A DNA stretch of 64,000 nt from SIG469 sp964384255 (GCA_964384255.1 CAYLKH010000004.1:1-64000); one strand, 5' to 3'; numbered from the stretch's first letter, positions 23,759-33,251 are shown. The notes: generated from the letters alone by a model not told the origin. Made by a program: numbers and translations.

Positions 23759-24202
23759 ATGCTTTATCAGGAGGTCGTTGGCCTTTATAACAAATTTCGC
23801 CTTATGCATTACAGGAGTCTTTTCGGCCGGGTGGGCGAGCGTGACGGCAGCCTGAGCGCCACCGAAGCTTTTTCGGTAGACGCCATTTATCTGCTGGGCG
23901 AACCCACTATCAAGCAGTTTTCCGATTATCTGGGCATATCCCAGCCTAACGCGACCTACAAAATCAACAGCCTTTCTGAAAAAGGTTATATCCTCAAGCT
24001 CCCTTCTGCCGATGACAAGCGGGAGTTTCACCTCAAGGTGACCGACAAATTTTTGGGCTATCAGGAGATGCGCAGCCAGTTCGTTTCCGAGGCGGTCTGT
24101 CAGCTTGAGGATAAATACAGCCCTCAGGAGCTGGAGCTTTTTGAAAAAATGCTCCGCGACCTCAGCGGCAGCGTTTCTGCCGCTTCTCCCATGGACCCAT
24201 AA
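23759..24202 (+). CDS. MarR-family transcriptional regulator
   Basis: A 147-residue winged-helix regulator. The recognition region is IKQFSDYLGISQPNATYKIN, followed by the wing LSEKGYILKLPSADDKREFHLKVT, which contains the MarR-type D-x-R. N- and C-terminal helices fit dimerisation. It precedes the GltS-like symporter by 45 bp on the same strand, so it probably autoregulates and controls that transporter (inference). The ribosome-binding site is weak (G-rich stretch upstream). Confidence 0.9.
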   Translation: MLYQEVVGLYNKFRLMHYRSLFGRVGERDGSLSATEAFSVDAIYLLGEPTIKQFSDYLGISQPNATYKINSLSEKGYILKLPSADDKREFHLKVTDKFLGYQEMRSQFVSEAVCQLEDKYSPQELELFEKMLRDLSGSVSAASPMDP

Positions 24203-24247
24203 CCGATTTGCGATCATCCGACTAATATGATTTAAGGAGGCTTATCC

Positions 24248-25660
24248 ATGACCGGCACACAAAACTTTTGGGACATTGAGGTTTGGTCTTTTGTTATTGT
24301 TCTTGCCGTGCTTTTCGGCGCGCTGATGCTGGCAAATGCTCTTCGCCGCCAGATCGGCTTTCTGCGCAGATCCCTTATCCCCAGCTCCGTTCTGGCGGGC
24401 TTTATCCTTCTTTTTTTCAACTGGATATATCGCTCCATCACCGGTCAGTCCATGCTGGATCTGCTGACTCTCGAATCCCTGACCTACCACGGTCTGGGTC
24501 TTGGGGTAGTGGCCATGACTCTGCGTTCTTCCGAAAAGCTGGCCCGGGGCAAAAACGACATTTTTAACACCGGCCTTACCACCGTCACCACCTATATGAT
24601 CCAGGCGATCGTTGGCGTCGCCATTTCTCTGGCGTTATATTATATTATCGGCAGCTATGCCGCCGCCGGTATTCTGCTGCCCATGGGCTTTGGCCAGGGG
24701 CCGGGTCAGGCATACAACTGGGGCCATATTTACGAAACCTATACCCAATATCCCGCCTTTGAGCACGGCACCAGCTTTGGCCTTTCTGTGGCGGCTCTTG
24801 GTTTTGTTGCCGCCAGCGCCGGTGGTGTGTTCCACCTTAACCGGATGCGCCGCCAGGGCAAGATAGATCCCTCAATAATCAACGCCGACGAAGCGGAAAA
24901 CCTCTCTGCCGAAACCATCACCCAGCAGGGGGAGATCCCCCTTTCCGAATCCATGGACAAACTGACCGTCCAGTTCGCCCTTATCTTCATCGCTTACGGT
25001 CTTGCCTTTGCCGCCATGTGGTATATGTCCATAGGCTTCGATGCCCTGGGCGGATTCTTCGAAAACACTGTCAAGCCGCTGGTATGGGGATTTAACTTCC
25101 TGTTCGGCATCCTGTTTTCGGTCATTATCAAGGCCCTGCTCAATGGGCTGAGCCGCCGGGGTATTGTCAAACGCCAGTATACCAACAACTTTTTGCTCAA
25201 CCGTATCTCCGGCCTGATGTTTGACCTTATGGTCGTTGCATCCATCGCCGCCATCGACCTTTCTGCCTTCAAATATGCAAGCTTCATTATCCCCCTGATC
25301 CTTATCTGCGGAGCCGGTATGGTGGTGTCCTATATTTATCTCCGCATCGTCTGCAAAAAGCTGTTCCCCAACTATGACAACGAAGAATTTCTGGCAATGT
25401 ACGGTATGCTGACCGGCACCGCCAGCACAGGACTCATTCTCCTGCGGGAGATCGACCCGCTTTTCGAAACTCCCGCCGCCAGCAACCTGATTTACCAAAA
25501 TCTCTGGGCGATCGTTTTTGGCTTTCCCATTCTGCTGCTGATGGGCTTTGTGGCCCGGAGCCTGATGTGGACCTGGCTGACCCTTGCCATCGTGATAGTG
25601 CTTATGGCTGTTTTGACAGCTGTCCTGTTCCGGTCATACATATTCAAAAAGAAAAAATAA
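24248..25660 (+). CDS. GltS-like sodium:glutamate (ESS family) symporter
   Basis: Polytopic membrane protein of 470 residues, with about 10-12 hydrophobic segments. It resembles ESS/GltS carriers: LIPSSVLAGFILLFF near residue 40, MGFGQGPGQAYNWG (about 140-155, matching the Gly-rich re-entrant loop), and a second related repeat with GMLTGTASTGLILLREIDP (about 385-405). Members import glutamate or other dicarboxylates with Na+. It is longer than typical GltS (about 400), because of a charged cytoplasmic loop (about 195-235). AAGGAGG precedes the ATG. The substrate is not fixed by sequence. Confidence 0.85.
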   Translation: MTGTQNFWDIEVWSFVIVLAVLFGALMLANALRRQIGFLRRSLIPSSVLAGFILLFFNWIYRSITGQSMLDLLTLESLTYHGLGLGVVAMTLRSSEKLARGKNDIFNTGLTTVTTYMIQAIVGVAISLALYYIIGSYAAAGILLPMGFGQGPGQAYNWGHIYETYTQYPAFEHGTSFGLSVAALGFVAASAGGVFHLNRMRRQGKIDPSIINADEAENLSAETITQQGEIPLSESMDKLTVQFALIFIAYGLAFAAMWYMSIGFDALGGFFENTVKPLVWGFNFLFGILFSVIIKALLNGLSRRGIVKRQYTNNFLLNRISGLMFDLMVVASIAAIDLSAFKYASFIIPLILICGAGMVVSYIYLRIVCKKLFPNYDNEEFLAMYGMLTGTASTGLILLREIDPLFETPAASNLIYQNLWAIVFGFPILLLMGFVARSLMWTWLTLAIVIVLMAVLTAVLFRSYIFKKKK

Positions 25661-25695
25661 ACCGCCGGTCCCCAGCCTGGCAGCGCAATCAGCAC

Positions 25696-25729
25696 AAAAA
25701 GCCCCCGGCCACAGGCCGGGGGCTTTTTT
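25696..25729. terminator. Bidirectional terminator
   Basis: A perfect 15-bp stem (AAAAAGCCCCCGGCC, loop ACA) with T runs on both strands, between gltS-like (+) and SBP5 (-). Confidence 0.95.
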
Positions 25730-25743
25730 GCGATCGGGAGCGG

Positions 25744-27453
25744 TTATCTTGCAAGATATCTGTCGTAAGCTATCTGTTCCATTTCGACCTGGCGGTCAAT
25801 ACCCATGGCCTTGACCTGGTCAACAAAGGCATTCCAGTTGTCGTCGTTGATCTCGTTGTCGCCGACAACGAACTTGAGGAATTCCTGCTCAACATAGGTG
25901 GATATCTCGGTGGACAGGTTGCTGTATTCGGCGGATTCGTCCGTAGTATAGCTGAGGGTAGGCAGCTTCTGGTCATAACCCATATCGGTCCAGACCTCCA
26001 TGGATTCGACCTCTCTGCCCTCGTAGGTATAAAGCAGAGCGTCCTGAGCATTATAGAAGGGGATAATGTTCCAGAATGCATACAGCACCTTGGCGTTTAC
26101 CTTGTTAAATCCGTCGGGATTGTTGGCGATAATATCGGTATAAATGGCGTCGCCGTTTTCGTCATAGTTAAAGCTTTCGCCTTCCATACCGTAGTTGGCT
26201 ACCCGATATCCGTCGCTGGTGAAGAACCAGTTGATGAATTCCATGCACTTTTCGGGTTCTTCGCAGCAGGTGGAGATAGAGAGGTTGGCCCGTCCGGTCA
26301 TGGTGGGCAGATCGCCAAAGTGATAGGTATCGCCCTCGTTCATGGTGATAGCGCCGATGCCGATAGCATCAAAGTCGGGATCGATGGCAGCGACCTTGTC
26401 ACTGCTGAATGCGTCAGCCATGCCATACCAGAAGCCGCACAGATCGCTGACGGCATTGGAGTTGGGGCCGGACACGGTGTTATAAAAATCGGGGTCGATA
26501 AGGCCATCAACATACATATTGTGAACATAGGTGGTATAATCCTTCAACGCCGGGTTGGTCAGAGAGGATACGACCTTGCCGTCTTCAACATAGGAGCTGA
26601 GACCGGATATTCCCCACGCGCCCACAACGTAGTCCATAACGCCGTTGGAGTCAATGTTAAAGGTATAGGGAGTGTTGTATTCTGCCTTAATGGCTTTCAT
26701 GGTTTCGTAAAGCTCGTCGACGGTGGTGGGTATCTCAAGACCCAGCTTCTGGAGCCAGTCGTAACGGGTTTCAAGGCCGCGTTCGACAAAATACACGTTG
26801 TTGATAGTGTAGATGCAGAGCATATTGCCTTCATCGTCCTTCAGGGAACGCATGGTGGCTTCGTTAGAGTTTTCGACAGCCGCCCAGTAGTCGGGGCCAT
26901 GCTCGGCAACCAGATCGGTCAGCTCATAAATCACCTCGTCGGCATAGCAGGCGCTGAGTCCGCCGCCGGAATAGCTGGTGCAGTCCATCAGGTCGGGATA
27001 TTCGCCAGAGGCTATCATAAGGTTAAACTGTTCCGACGAAGTGGCCTCGCTGGGTTCGATAAAGTCCAGGTTGACGCCGGTCTGCTCCTGAATGTAATCA
27101 AGGCAGATATTTTCCTCGTAAGAGGATATCATGGCGGCAAACTGCTGATTCATGGCTTTCCAGAGGACAAAGGTCAGCTCATCTTCGGTTATGGGGTATT
27201 TGATGGTGGTTCCGCTTTCGGCTATCTGGAAAACGTTTTCGCCCATTTCCTCGGCAGGGGTAATGTCCTCGGCGGGAACAGGCTCGGTTTCTTCGGCGGG
27301 GGCGCTTTCCTCAGCGTCGCTCTGCTGGGCAGACGCGCTCTGCTGAGCCGCGCTTTCTTCGGCAGGGCTGCTTTCTTCGGTCTTGGCGCATCCGGCCATC
27401 ACTGCCGTCAGCATAGCCAGCGCCAACAGCAGGGCAAGGATCTTCTTTTTCAT
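25744..27453 (-). CDS. Extracellular solute-binding lipoprotein SBP5 (family 1, LplA-like)
   Basis: Predicted surface lipoprotein of 569 residues. Signal peptide with lipobox MAGC (Cys22), Ser/Ala/Glu/Gln linker (about 24-70), binding fold with SEQFNLMIASGEYPDLM and C-terminal AYDRYLAR. The start at 27453 is fixed by GAGGAGG 5 nt upstream. It is monocistronic, bounded by terminators, with no reductase or permease partner beside it. It groups with SBP6 and SBP8, which share the pattern G-V-x-L/V-x-F-I/V-x-x-S-x-A-x-x-SEQFNLM. Confidence 0.92.
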   Translation of the reverse strand: MKKKILALLLALAMLTAVMAGCAKTEESSPAEESAAQQSASAQQSDAEESAPAEETEPVPAEDITPAEEMGENVFQIAESGTTIKYPITEDELTFVLWKAMNQQFAAMISSYEENICLDYIQEQTGVNLDFIEPSEATSSEQFNLMIASGEYPDLMDCTSYSGGGLSACYADEVIYELTDLVAEHGPDYWAAVENSNEATMRSLKDDEGNMLCIYTINNVYFVERGLETRYDWLQKLGLEIPTTVDELYETMKAIKAEYNTPYTFNIDSNGVMDYVVGAWGISGLSSYVEDGKVVSSLTNPALKDYTTYVHNMYVDGLIDPDFYNTVSGPNSNAVSDLCGFWYGMADAFSSDKVAAIDPDFDAIGIGAITMNEGDTYHFGDLPTMTGRANLSISTCCEEPEKCMEFINWFFTSDGYRVANYGMEGESFNYDENGDAIYTDIIANNPDGFNKVNAKVLYAFWNIIPFYNAQDALLYTYEGREVESMEVWTDMGYDQKLPTLSYTTDESAEYSNLSTEISTYVEQEFLKFVVGDNEINDDNWNAFVDQVKAMGIDRQVEMEQIAYDRYLAR

Positions 27454-27512
27454 TTTTTCCTCCTCATTCCGGGTTATTGATTTTGTGAAGTCCATATATT
27501 CTCCACGGTTTG

Positions 27513-27541
27513 AGTATAATTCCTTCACACCGAAATGTCAA
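27513..27541 (-). promoter_or_regulatory. Promoter of SBP5
   Basis: On the minus strand: TTGACA (27536-27541), 17-bp spacer, TATACT (27513-27518), about 60 bp before the start. Confidence 0.75.
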
Positions 27542-27581
27542 TCCTTTTGGCATTCCCGGCCTGTGGCCGAAATCCCGGCCC

Positions 27582-27623
27582 AAAAAACCGGCAGCCGCAA
27601 AACCTGTGTCTTGCAGCTGCCGG
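27582..27623 (-). terminator. Terminator of the SLH-protein gene
   Basis: A 13-bp stem with one mismatch (27588-27600 with 27611-27623), ending in TTTTTT on the minus strand. Confidence 0.85.
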
Positions 27624-27643
27624 TGAGGGATAAACATATATTA

Positions 27644-28690
27644 TTACTTTCGTGCTGTTTCGTCGTACATGCGGGTAAGGATGGCGGCGACTTCGCTGCG
27701 CTTGATGGTGCTTTCGCCCAGGAACCGGCCGTCGGTGCCGCCGGTGAGGATACCGGCGCGGTAGAACGCATATATCTGGTCGGCATACTGGCTGTCAGCA
27801 GTCACGTCAGGTATGGAGTCCACTTCGTTTTTGGCGGCATACTGGCTTTCGGGCATGGCGCAGTAAAAAATGTGGACAAATTCCCTGCGGGTGATGTCGG
27901 CCCCATAATCGTCGTATTCGCCGCTGATAATGCCGTTTTCAAGGCAATAGCTCACATAGGTGCCGTACCAGCGGTCGATGCCGTTTTCAAGAGTCACCTG
28001 ACCATCGGTGTAAAGCTGGTGCAGACAGGCGGCCAGCTTGATAGCCTCGGCCACGGTCATGCTGTCATCAGGGCAGAACCTATCGGCAGACTTACCGGAG
28101 ATAAGGCCCAGCTTATTGGCATCCAGAACATCGCTGTAATACCAGGCGGTTTCGGCCACGTCTGCAAAGGGGAAAACATAAGCTTCTTCCTCAGGCTGTT
28201 CCGGAACTTCTTCCGGCTCTTCCTCAGGCTCAGCTTCCTCAGTCTGCTGAGTTTTTTCGTTTACTATAGTAGTTATCTTAATGGGATTTGACCAGGAGAG
28301 GTAAACTTCATCGGGGTCAGACAGGCTTGCTCTCAGAGCGCCGTGGAAGTAATAGAAGGTGCCTTCCACATCCTGGGAAAAGGTGTATGTCCTTTCGTTG
28401 CCGGCAGCAGCGATAACTGCTGCGTCTTCAATTTTGTCAGTGTAGCTGACGAGCCACACCTCAGTACTCTGGCCAAGGCCGTCGGTATTTACTCCGTGGC
28501 TGTGGGTGCTTTTGAGGGTTATTTCCTCGCCCACCCAGAACAGCTCATCGGTGGTTTTCCTGCCGTCGATCTCAACGGTGAACTCAATTCCGCCATCAAC
28601 ATAGTTCATTCCGGGGACGGCAAGAGCCGCGGGAATCATGGCCGCGGCCATAGCAACGACCAGAATAAATGTAATTATCCGTCTTTTCAA
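27644..28690 (-). CDS. SLH-domain cell-surface protein
   Basis: Exported protein of 348 residues. Sec signal peptide (1-24, AALA before VPG), an N-terminal beta-rich domain (about 25-140) of unknown role, a Glu/Pro-rich linker (about 145-165), and three S-layer-homology repeats (about 165-348) with typical features such as FADVAETAWYYSDV, ITRREFVHIF and IKRSEVAAILTRM. SLH repeats bind secondary cell-wall polymer, so the protein is probably anchored in the wall. The start is TTG at 28690, with AAGGAG about 8 nt upstream. It is a single gene. Confidence 0.9.
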   Translation of the reverse strand: MKRRIITFILVVAMAAAMIPAALAVPGMNYVDGGIEFTVEIDGRKTTDELFWVGEEITLKSTHSHGVNTDGLGQSTEVWLVSYTDKIEDAAVIAAAGNERTYTFSQDVEGTFYYFHGALRASLSDPDEVYLSWSNPIKITTIVNEKTQQTEEAEPEEEPEEVPEQPEEEAYVFPFADVAETAWYYSDVLDANKLGLISGKSADRFCPDDSMTVAEAIKLAACLHQLYTDGQVTLENGIDRWYGTYVSYCLENGIISGEYDDYGADITRREFVHIFYCAMPESQYAAKNEVDSIPDVTADSQYADQIYAFYRAGILTGGTDGRFLGESTIKRSEVAAILTRMYDETARK

Positions 28691-28874
28691 AATATCAGCT
28701 CCTTATTCGCTTGATTGCAATATATTTTACCACAAACCCCGCCTTGGGTAAAGCCCTCTTCCTTCAAAATATCCTTTGGCTGATTTGTACCTGTTTTTAA
28801 AACTTTTAATTATTTTTTGCTTACATTTGCGGCAAAAAAATGATATAATGTACATAAATCAGAGGTGATAAAAT

Positions 28875-29384
28875 ATGTATCAGCAAGGCCAGTATATAAT
28901 TTACGGCAATACCGGTGTCTGCCAGGTGACCGACATCATCCAAAAATCCACCGAGTCTCACGGCCTTCAGGACTTTTATGTCCTCAAGCCCGCCTACTCC
29001 GATTATACCATTACCACCCCGGTCAATGGCGGCAGAGTCTTTATGCGCCCGGTGATCTCCGCTGACGAAGCTCACGCCCTTATCGACTCCATCCCCTCCA
29101 TCCACGCCGAAGCTTATCACAATCGGGTTTTGCGCCAGCTTTCCGACCATTATGACGAGCTGCTGCTTACCCACAGCTGTCTTGACCTGGTCAAGCTGAC
29201 CATGTCTATCTATGCCAAGCGGCAACTGCTTACCCAGCAAAAGAAACGGCTCGGAGCCGTTGACGAAAAATATTCCAAAAAGGCCGAGGACCTTCTGTTC
29301 GGCGAACTGGCCGCCGCCCTGGGCATCGAAAAGGGCCAGGTCCAGGAATATATCGCCGCCCGGCTGGAAACTGTTTCGGACTGA
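28875..29384 (+). CDS. CarD/CdnL-family RNA polymerase-binding regulator
   Basis: A 169-residue protein with an N-terminal CarD/TRCF RNA-polymerase-interaction domain (about 1-65: QGQYIIYGNTGVCQVTDI, then FYVLKPAY). The helical C-terminal domain (about 70-169) binds DNA in characterised family members. Such proteins tune open-complex stability at housekeeping promoters. AGAGGTG precedes the ATG. It is monocistronic with a downstream terminator. Confidence 0.9.
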   Translation: MYQQGQYIIYGNTGVCQVTDIIQKSTESHGLQDFYVLKPAYSDYTITTPVNGGRVFMRPVISADEAHALIDSIPSIHAEAYHNRVLRQLSDHYDELLLTHSCLDLVKLTMSIYAKRQLLTQQKKRLGAVDEKYSKKAEDLLFGELAAALGIEKGQVQEYIAARLETVSD

Positions 29385-29393
29385 TATCAGACC

Positions 29394-29423
29394 GTAGCCA
29401 AAGGTACGAAGGCCTTTGGCTGC
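29394..29423. repeat. CCAAAGG-type hairpin repeat, copy 1
   Basis: An 11-bp stem (GTAGCCAAAGG with CCTTTGGCTGC). Related copies lie at 33193, 52649 and 57092, all close to gene 3' ends. Confidence 0.65.
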
Positions 29424-29450
29424 AAGTTGACTGATATCGATCTTCTCTCC

Positions 29451-29487
29451 TCCTGCAAAGGTATCTGCCTTTGCAGGACCTTTTTTT
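29451..29487 (+). terminator. Terminator of the CarD-family gene
   Basis: An 11-bp stem (TCCTGCAAAGG with CCTTTGCAGGA) followed by CCTTTTTTT. Confidence 0.9.
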
Positions 29488-29600
29488 GCAAAAGTATAAC
29501 CAAAAGATATATCGTATGCAAAATAAACATTTGCAATAACATGGTGGATATTATATCATTGATGATAGAAAGTTATGATCGTCTAAAGGAGATATAACAT

Positions 29601-31550
29601 ATGCTTAAATATCCCAAACTTTTCAGCCCCTTCAAATACGGTCGGCTGACCCTTAAAAACCGCATCATCAGCGCCCCCACCTCTCTTGCAGAGATCGGCC
29701 CCAACGGCACCCTTTCTGCCGAGAACATCGCCTACTACGCCATGCGGGCAAAGGGCGGCTGCTCACTGGTTTATGTGGGCGAATGTGTCTGCCACAGCGC
29801 TACCGGCCTGTCCCACCCTCAGCAGGTAGCTCTGGACAGCGTTACCTGTCTGCCCTCGCTGAAAGACTGCGCCGATGCTATCCACGCTTACGACGCTTAT
29901 GCAGGCATCGAATTTGGCCACGGCGGCAAGCGGTGCGCCCCTCCCTTCGTCCGGGACGGCCATCCTATCGGCCCTTCTGACCTTTTTGACGACCAGGGAG
30001 TTCAAACCTGCTGGGGCATGAGCCGCGAGCTTATGGAGGAGATAAAAGAAGGCTATGTCAAATCTGCCACCAACGTTGCTGCCGCCGGATTTGACGTTAT
30101 CTGTCTCCACGCCGGTCACGGCTGGCTGCTGAACCAGTTTATGAGTCCCCTGTCCAATTTCCGCACCGACGAATATGGCGGCAGCCTTGAAAACCGCTGT
30201 CGCTACACCATCGAAATATGCCAGGCCATCAAAAAAGCCGCTCCCCGGCTTATGCTCGATGTCCGCATCAGCGGCGACGAGCTGACCGAAAACGGATATC
30301 ATATCGATACCGGCGTCGAGATAGCCAGGCTGCTGGAGCCTTATGTCGATTCCTTCAACGTTTCTGTCGGTGTTAACGAAGACCTGTTCACCTTCATCGT
30401 TATGCATCCCAGTATGTTCCTTGAACACGGCTGCAACGTCAAATACGCCGCCGCCGTCAAGGCCGCTGTCTCCAAGCCCGTTTCCTGCGTCGGCGGCATA
30501 TCCGATGCCGACCAGATGGAGCAGATACTCCAGGACGGTCAGGCCGACCTTATCGCTCTGGGCCGCGCCCTTGTGGCCGACCCCGATCTCCCCAACAAGG
30601 CCCGCAAAGGCAACGACGAGGATATTCGCCATTGTCTGCGCTGCTATGGCTGTCAGGGCCAGATGTTCAAAACCCGCAACATCGTCTGCGCCGTTAACCC
30701 GGTGATAGGTCACGAATACCTCGAAATGATCCGTCAGAGCATACCCGCCGGCGAGCTGAAAAAGGTCGCTGTAGTTGGCGGCGGACCTGCCGGTATGCAG
30801 GCCGCCATCACCGCCGCTCAGCGGGGCCACCAGGTCACCCTGTATGAAAAGACTGACGCTCTGGGCGGCGCCCTGAAATTTGCCCAGCACATCAACTTCA
30901 AGTCCGACCTGTTCCGTTTTGCTCAGTGGCAGATGGGCCAGCTGGAAAAGCTGGGGGTAAAGGTCGTCCTCAACACCGATGTGGACCTTGCCTTTGTCGA
31001 CTCTCTGGATGTGGACAAGGTGATCTGCGCCGTCGGCGCTTCTGCCATGGTGCCGCCCTTCCCCGGACTGGACGACAAGCGTGTAATATTCGGCACCGAT
31101 ATGTTCGACGAAGGCGTTGAGATTGGCCAGAAGGTCGTTATCATCGGCGGCGGTCTGGTGGGCAGTGAGGCCGCTCTGTACCTTGCCGAAAACGGCCACG
31201 AGGTGACCGTTATCGAAATGGTGAATGACATAGCTGTCGATGCCATCATCTCTCACCGCAGAGCCATGAAGGTGCGTATGTCCCAGTGCCAGATCCCGCC
31301 TGTGCTTCAGGTTTCCACAAAATGCCGGGCCATCACCCCCGAGGGCGTTACTGCCGAGGGTCCCAACGGCGAAGATCTGTGCTTCCCCGCAGACACCATT
31401 ATCTGCGCCGTGGGCCTCAGTCCCCGCACCGCCAAGGCTGACGAGCTTCGCCAGACCGAAAAGGACTTTGTTGCCATCGGCGACTGCACCAAATCTGCCA
31501 AGGTCATGGAAGCTGTCGCCGCGGGCTACAATGCCGGTATGAACATATAA
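29601..31550 (+). CDS. OYE4: NADH:flavin oxidoreductase / enoate-reductase-like Fe-S flavoenzyme
   Basis: A 649-residue reductase with the same domain order as OYE1-OYE3: FMN barrel (about 1-335), cluster motif CLRCYGCQGQ with a fourth Cys about 9 residues later (about 345-363), FAD domain KVAVVGGGPAGM (about 390), NAD(P)H motif VVIIGGGLVGSE (about 512). It keeps the canonical H-x-x-H-G active-site segment (LHAGHGW, about 172-178), so it resembles BaiH/enoate-reductase-type enzymes more than its three local paralogues. AAGGAG precedes the ATG. It has no SBP partner and is transcribed alone. The likely reaction is NADH-dependent reduction of an alpha,beta-unsaturated substrate; the substrate is unknown. 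Confidence 0.9.
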   Translation: MLKYPKLFSPFKYGRLTLKNRIISAPTSLAEIGPNGTLSAENIAYYAMRAKGGCSLVYVGECVCHSATGLSHPQQVALDSVTCLPSLKDCADAIHAYDAYAGIEFGHGGKRCAPPFVRDGHPIGPSDLFDDQGVQTCWGMSRELMEEIKEGYVKSATNVAAAGFDVICLHAGHGWLLNQFMSPLSNFRTDEYGGSLENRCRYTIEICQAIKKAAPRLMLDVRISGDELTENGYHIDTGVEIARLLEPYVDSFNVSVGVNEDLFTFIVMHPSMFLEHGCNVKYAAAVKAAVSKPVSCVGGISDADQMEQILQDGQADLIALGRALVADPDLPNKARKGNDEDIRHCLRCYGCQGQMFKTRNIVCAVNPVIGHEYLEMIRQSIPAGELKKVAVVGGGPAGMQAAITAAQRGHQVTLYEKTDALGGALKFAQHINFKSDLFRFAQWQMGQLEKLGVKVVLNTDVDLAFVDSLDVDKVICAVGASAMVPPFPGLDDKRVIFGTDMFDEGVEIGQKVVIIGGGLVGSEAALYLAENGHEVTVIEMVNDIAVDAIISHRRAMKVRMSQCQIPPVLQVSTKCRAITPEGVTAEGPNGEDLCFPADTIICAVGLSPRTAKADELRQTEKDFVAIGDCTKSAKVMEAVAAGYNAGMNI

Positions 31551-31592
31551 TTATCATAGCAGCAGGCAGTTTGTCATTTGATCTGCTGGCCA

Positions 31593-31630
31593 AAAATGCC
31601 GGACCGGGCGAACGCCCGGTCCGGCATTTT
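31593..31630. terminator. Bidirectional terminator
   Basis: A stem of about 17 bp (AAAATGCCGGACCGGGC with its complement), with T runs on both strands. It serves OYE4 (+) and the small membrane gene (-). Confidence 0.9.
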
Positions 31631-31633
31631 GCG

Positions 31634-31765
31634 TCAGCAACAGCCGCAATTGTTGTCACAGCCGCAGGAGTCGTTGCTTCCGCAGCCGCAGATAAGGAAC
31701 AGGATGATGATAAGTATAATTATCCACCACCAGTTATTGCCGCAGCCAAATCCGGAATTACACAT
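31634..31765 (-). CDS. Small cysteine-rich single-span membrane protein (43 aa)
   Basis: A 43-residue reading frame beginning MCNSGFGCGNNWWW, then a strongly hydrophobic stretch (about 15-27, isoleucine/leucine-rich), then CGCGSNDSCGCDNNCGCC. Ten cysteines flank or follow one membrane segment. The start is supported by GGAGG 10 nt upstream, and a terminator follows the stop directly, so this is a complete transcription unit rather than chance. It resembles the small YjcZ/GYW-type membrane peptides of Firmicutes in size and layout, but I do not assign it to a family. Metal or cluster binding by the Cys tail is possible (inference). Confidence 0.72.
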   Translation of the reverse strand: MCNSGFGCGNNWWWIIILIIILFLICGCGSNDSCGCDNNCGCC

Positions 31766-31859
31766 AAACCGTTTACCTCCAATATATTAAGTAGAGTCCG
31801 GCGATTTCCCGGTTCTCAATAATATACTATTCAGCGGCGGCAAAAGTGTGAATCCCCAG

Positions 31860-33113
31860 TCAGTCGTTATGGCGCAGGGCAGAAAGTTTTGCCAGGGCAT
31901 CCATCAGTTCGCCATTTATTTTCATCAGCTCTTCCATGGGCCTTCGGGGTCGGCGACCGCTCTTGAAGCTGTCAATAACGCAGCCGTAACGGTCAACAGC
32001 GTATTTAACGGCAGTTTCCCATGAGATATACAGCTCGTCCCCGGCGACGGCACCCACAGCTGCCATGTGTTCAGCCGTCAGAGACGACACGCAGGCCGCC
32101 AGGCTGGCGGCGCTTTGGTCGATCAGAAAGCCGTTATGGCCATCGCTTACGCCTTCGGCCGCGCAGCTTCCTTCCACAAGGACTGACGCCAGGCCGCAGG
32201 CTGCCGCCTCTCTGACCACCAGCCCGTTAGTATCGAAGGTGGACGGAAACAGAAACAGGTCAGCCCGACCATACCAGCCCCGGAGACTGCTTCTGTCATG
32301 GATGGTCCCGGCGAATATACATTTTGGCAAAACTCCGCATATCCCGGCATACTGCCTTATTTCGTCCATATCCTCCCCGGCCCCCACAAACACCATGCGA
32401 TAATCCTTCCTCTGGGCGTTGAGCATAGCCAGAGCATCGATAATCGTCCGGAGGCCCTTGTACCACATCATTCTGCCCACGAAAAGATAAACCGGCACCC
32501 CCTCGGGCAGGTCATATCCCGCCGCAGCTTCCCGGATAAGGTCGTCGGATACCCGTTCCCGGGGCAGGTCAACTCCGTTGGGCATAACGATATAATCGCC
32601 TTCATACCCCAGAGCGCTGAGGTTTTCCCCCGCTCCCCGGCTCACCACCCAAACCTCGTCACAGGCAGAAATATTGGCCGCCAGAGCCTTTTTTGCCGCC
32701 TGCTGCAAGGGCTTTGGCCTGATAACGTTCTGAATATCCACATCAAATTTGGTGTGATAAGTAAAAACGATCGGCGCATCGGTTATCTGGCGAAGCTGCC
32801 GGGCCATAAAGGTGGATATTATGGGACAGTGAGAATGGAGAATGGCCACATCCCTGCGATCAACGTTCCTGGCCACCTCCGGGGAAAAGGGTATTCCTGC
32901 GGGATATCCCTCGAACCGCTGGGTCTGGATGCTGGGATATCTGACCACCGGAAAGTCATATCCGCTGTCGTCAGCCTCCGGGTTGGCAGGCGTTATGACC
33001 ACGGGTTCAAAGCCCCGCATCTGCCGGGCATAGTTCACCACCACGTTAGCCACTCCGTCTAAATGAGGCGGGAACGAATCATTTAGCAGGCAGACGGTCG
33101 GTTTGTTGTCCAT
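31860..33113 (-). CDS. Glycosyltransferase family 4 protein
   Basis: Predicted cytoplasmic, membrane-associated retaining glycosyltransferase (GT-B fold) of 417 residues. The N-terminal acceptor domain contains FPPHLDGVANVVVNYARQM. The C-terminal nucleotide-sugar domain has VGRMMWYKGLRTIIDAL, and the E-x7-E region appears as FPSTFDTNGLVVREAAACG. The layout is like 1,2-diacylglycerol 3-glucosyltransferases and mannosyltransferases of Gram-positive bacteria, so glycolipid or lipoteichoic-anchor synthesis is plausible. I favour the start at 33113 (GGTGG 7 nt upstream) over the ATG at 33119. It stands alone. Confidence 0.88.
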   Translation of the reverse strand: MDNKPTVCLLNDSFPPHLDGVANVVVNYARQMRGFEPVVITPANPEADDSGYDFPVVRYPSIQTQRFEGYPAGIPFSPEVARNVDRRDVAILHSHCPIISTFMARQLRQITDAPIVFTYHTKFDVDIQNVIRPKPLQQAAKKALAANISACDEVWVVSRGAGENLSALGYEGDYIVMPNGVDLPRERVSDDLIREAAAGYDLPEGVPVYLFVGRMMWYKGLRTIIDALAMLNAQRKDYRMVFVGAGEDMDEIRQYAGICGVLPKCIFAGTIHDRSSLRGWYGRADLFLFPSTFDTNGLVVREAAACGLASVLVEGSCAAEGVSDGHNGFLIDQSAASLAACVSSLTAEHMAAVGAVAGDELYISWETAVKYAVDRYGCVIDSFKSGRRPRRPMEELMKINGELMDALAKLSALRHND

Positions 33114-33192
33114 TTTCATTCCACCTTGGTTTTTTCTATAATTCTATTTGATAAATATAAACAAAGTCAAAACAAAGTGTTAACTTTCGGCT

Positions 33193-33222
33193 GTAGACAA
33201 AGGTACGAAGACCTTTGTCTGC
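33193..33222. repeat. CCAAAGG-type hairpin repeat, copy 2
   Basis: Variant of the repeat at 29394: GTAGACAAAGGT pairs with ACCTTTGTCTGC. The compensating change on both arms (GCC to GAC, GGC to GTC) suggests the structure is maintained. Confidence 0.6.
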
Positions 33223-33251
33223 AAGTAAACTCTGGCGCTGCTGCCAGGGGT

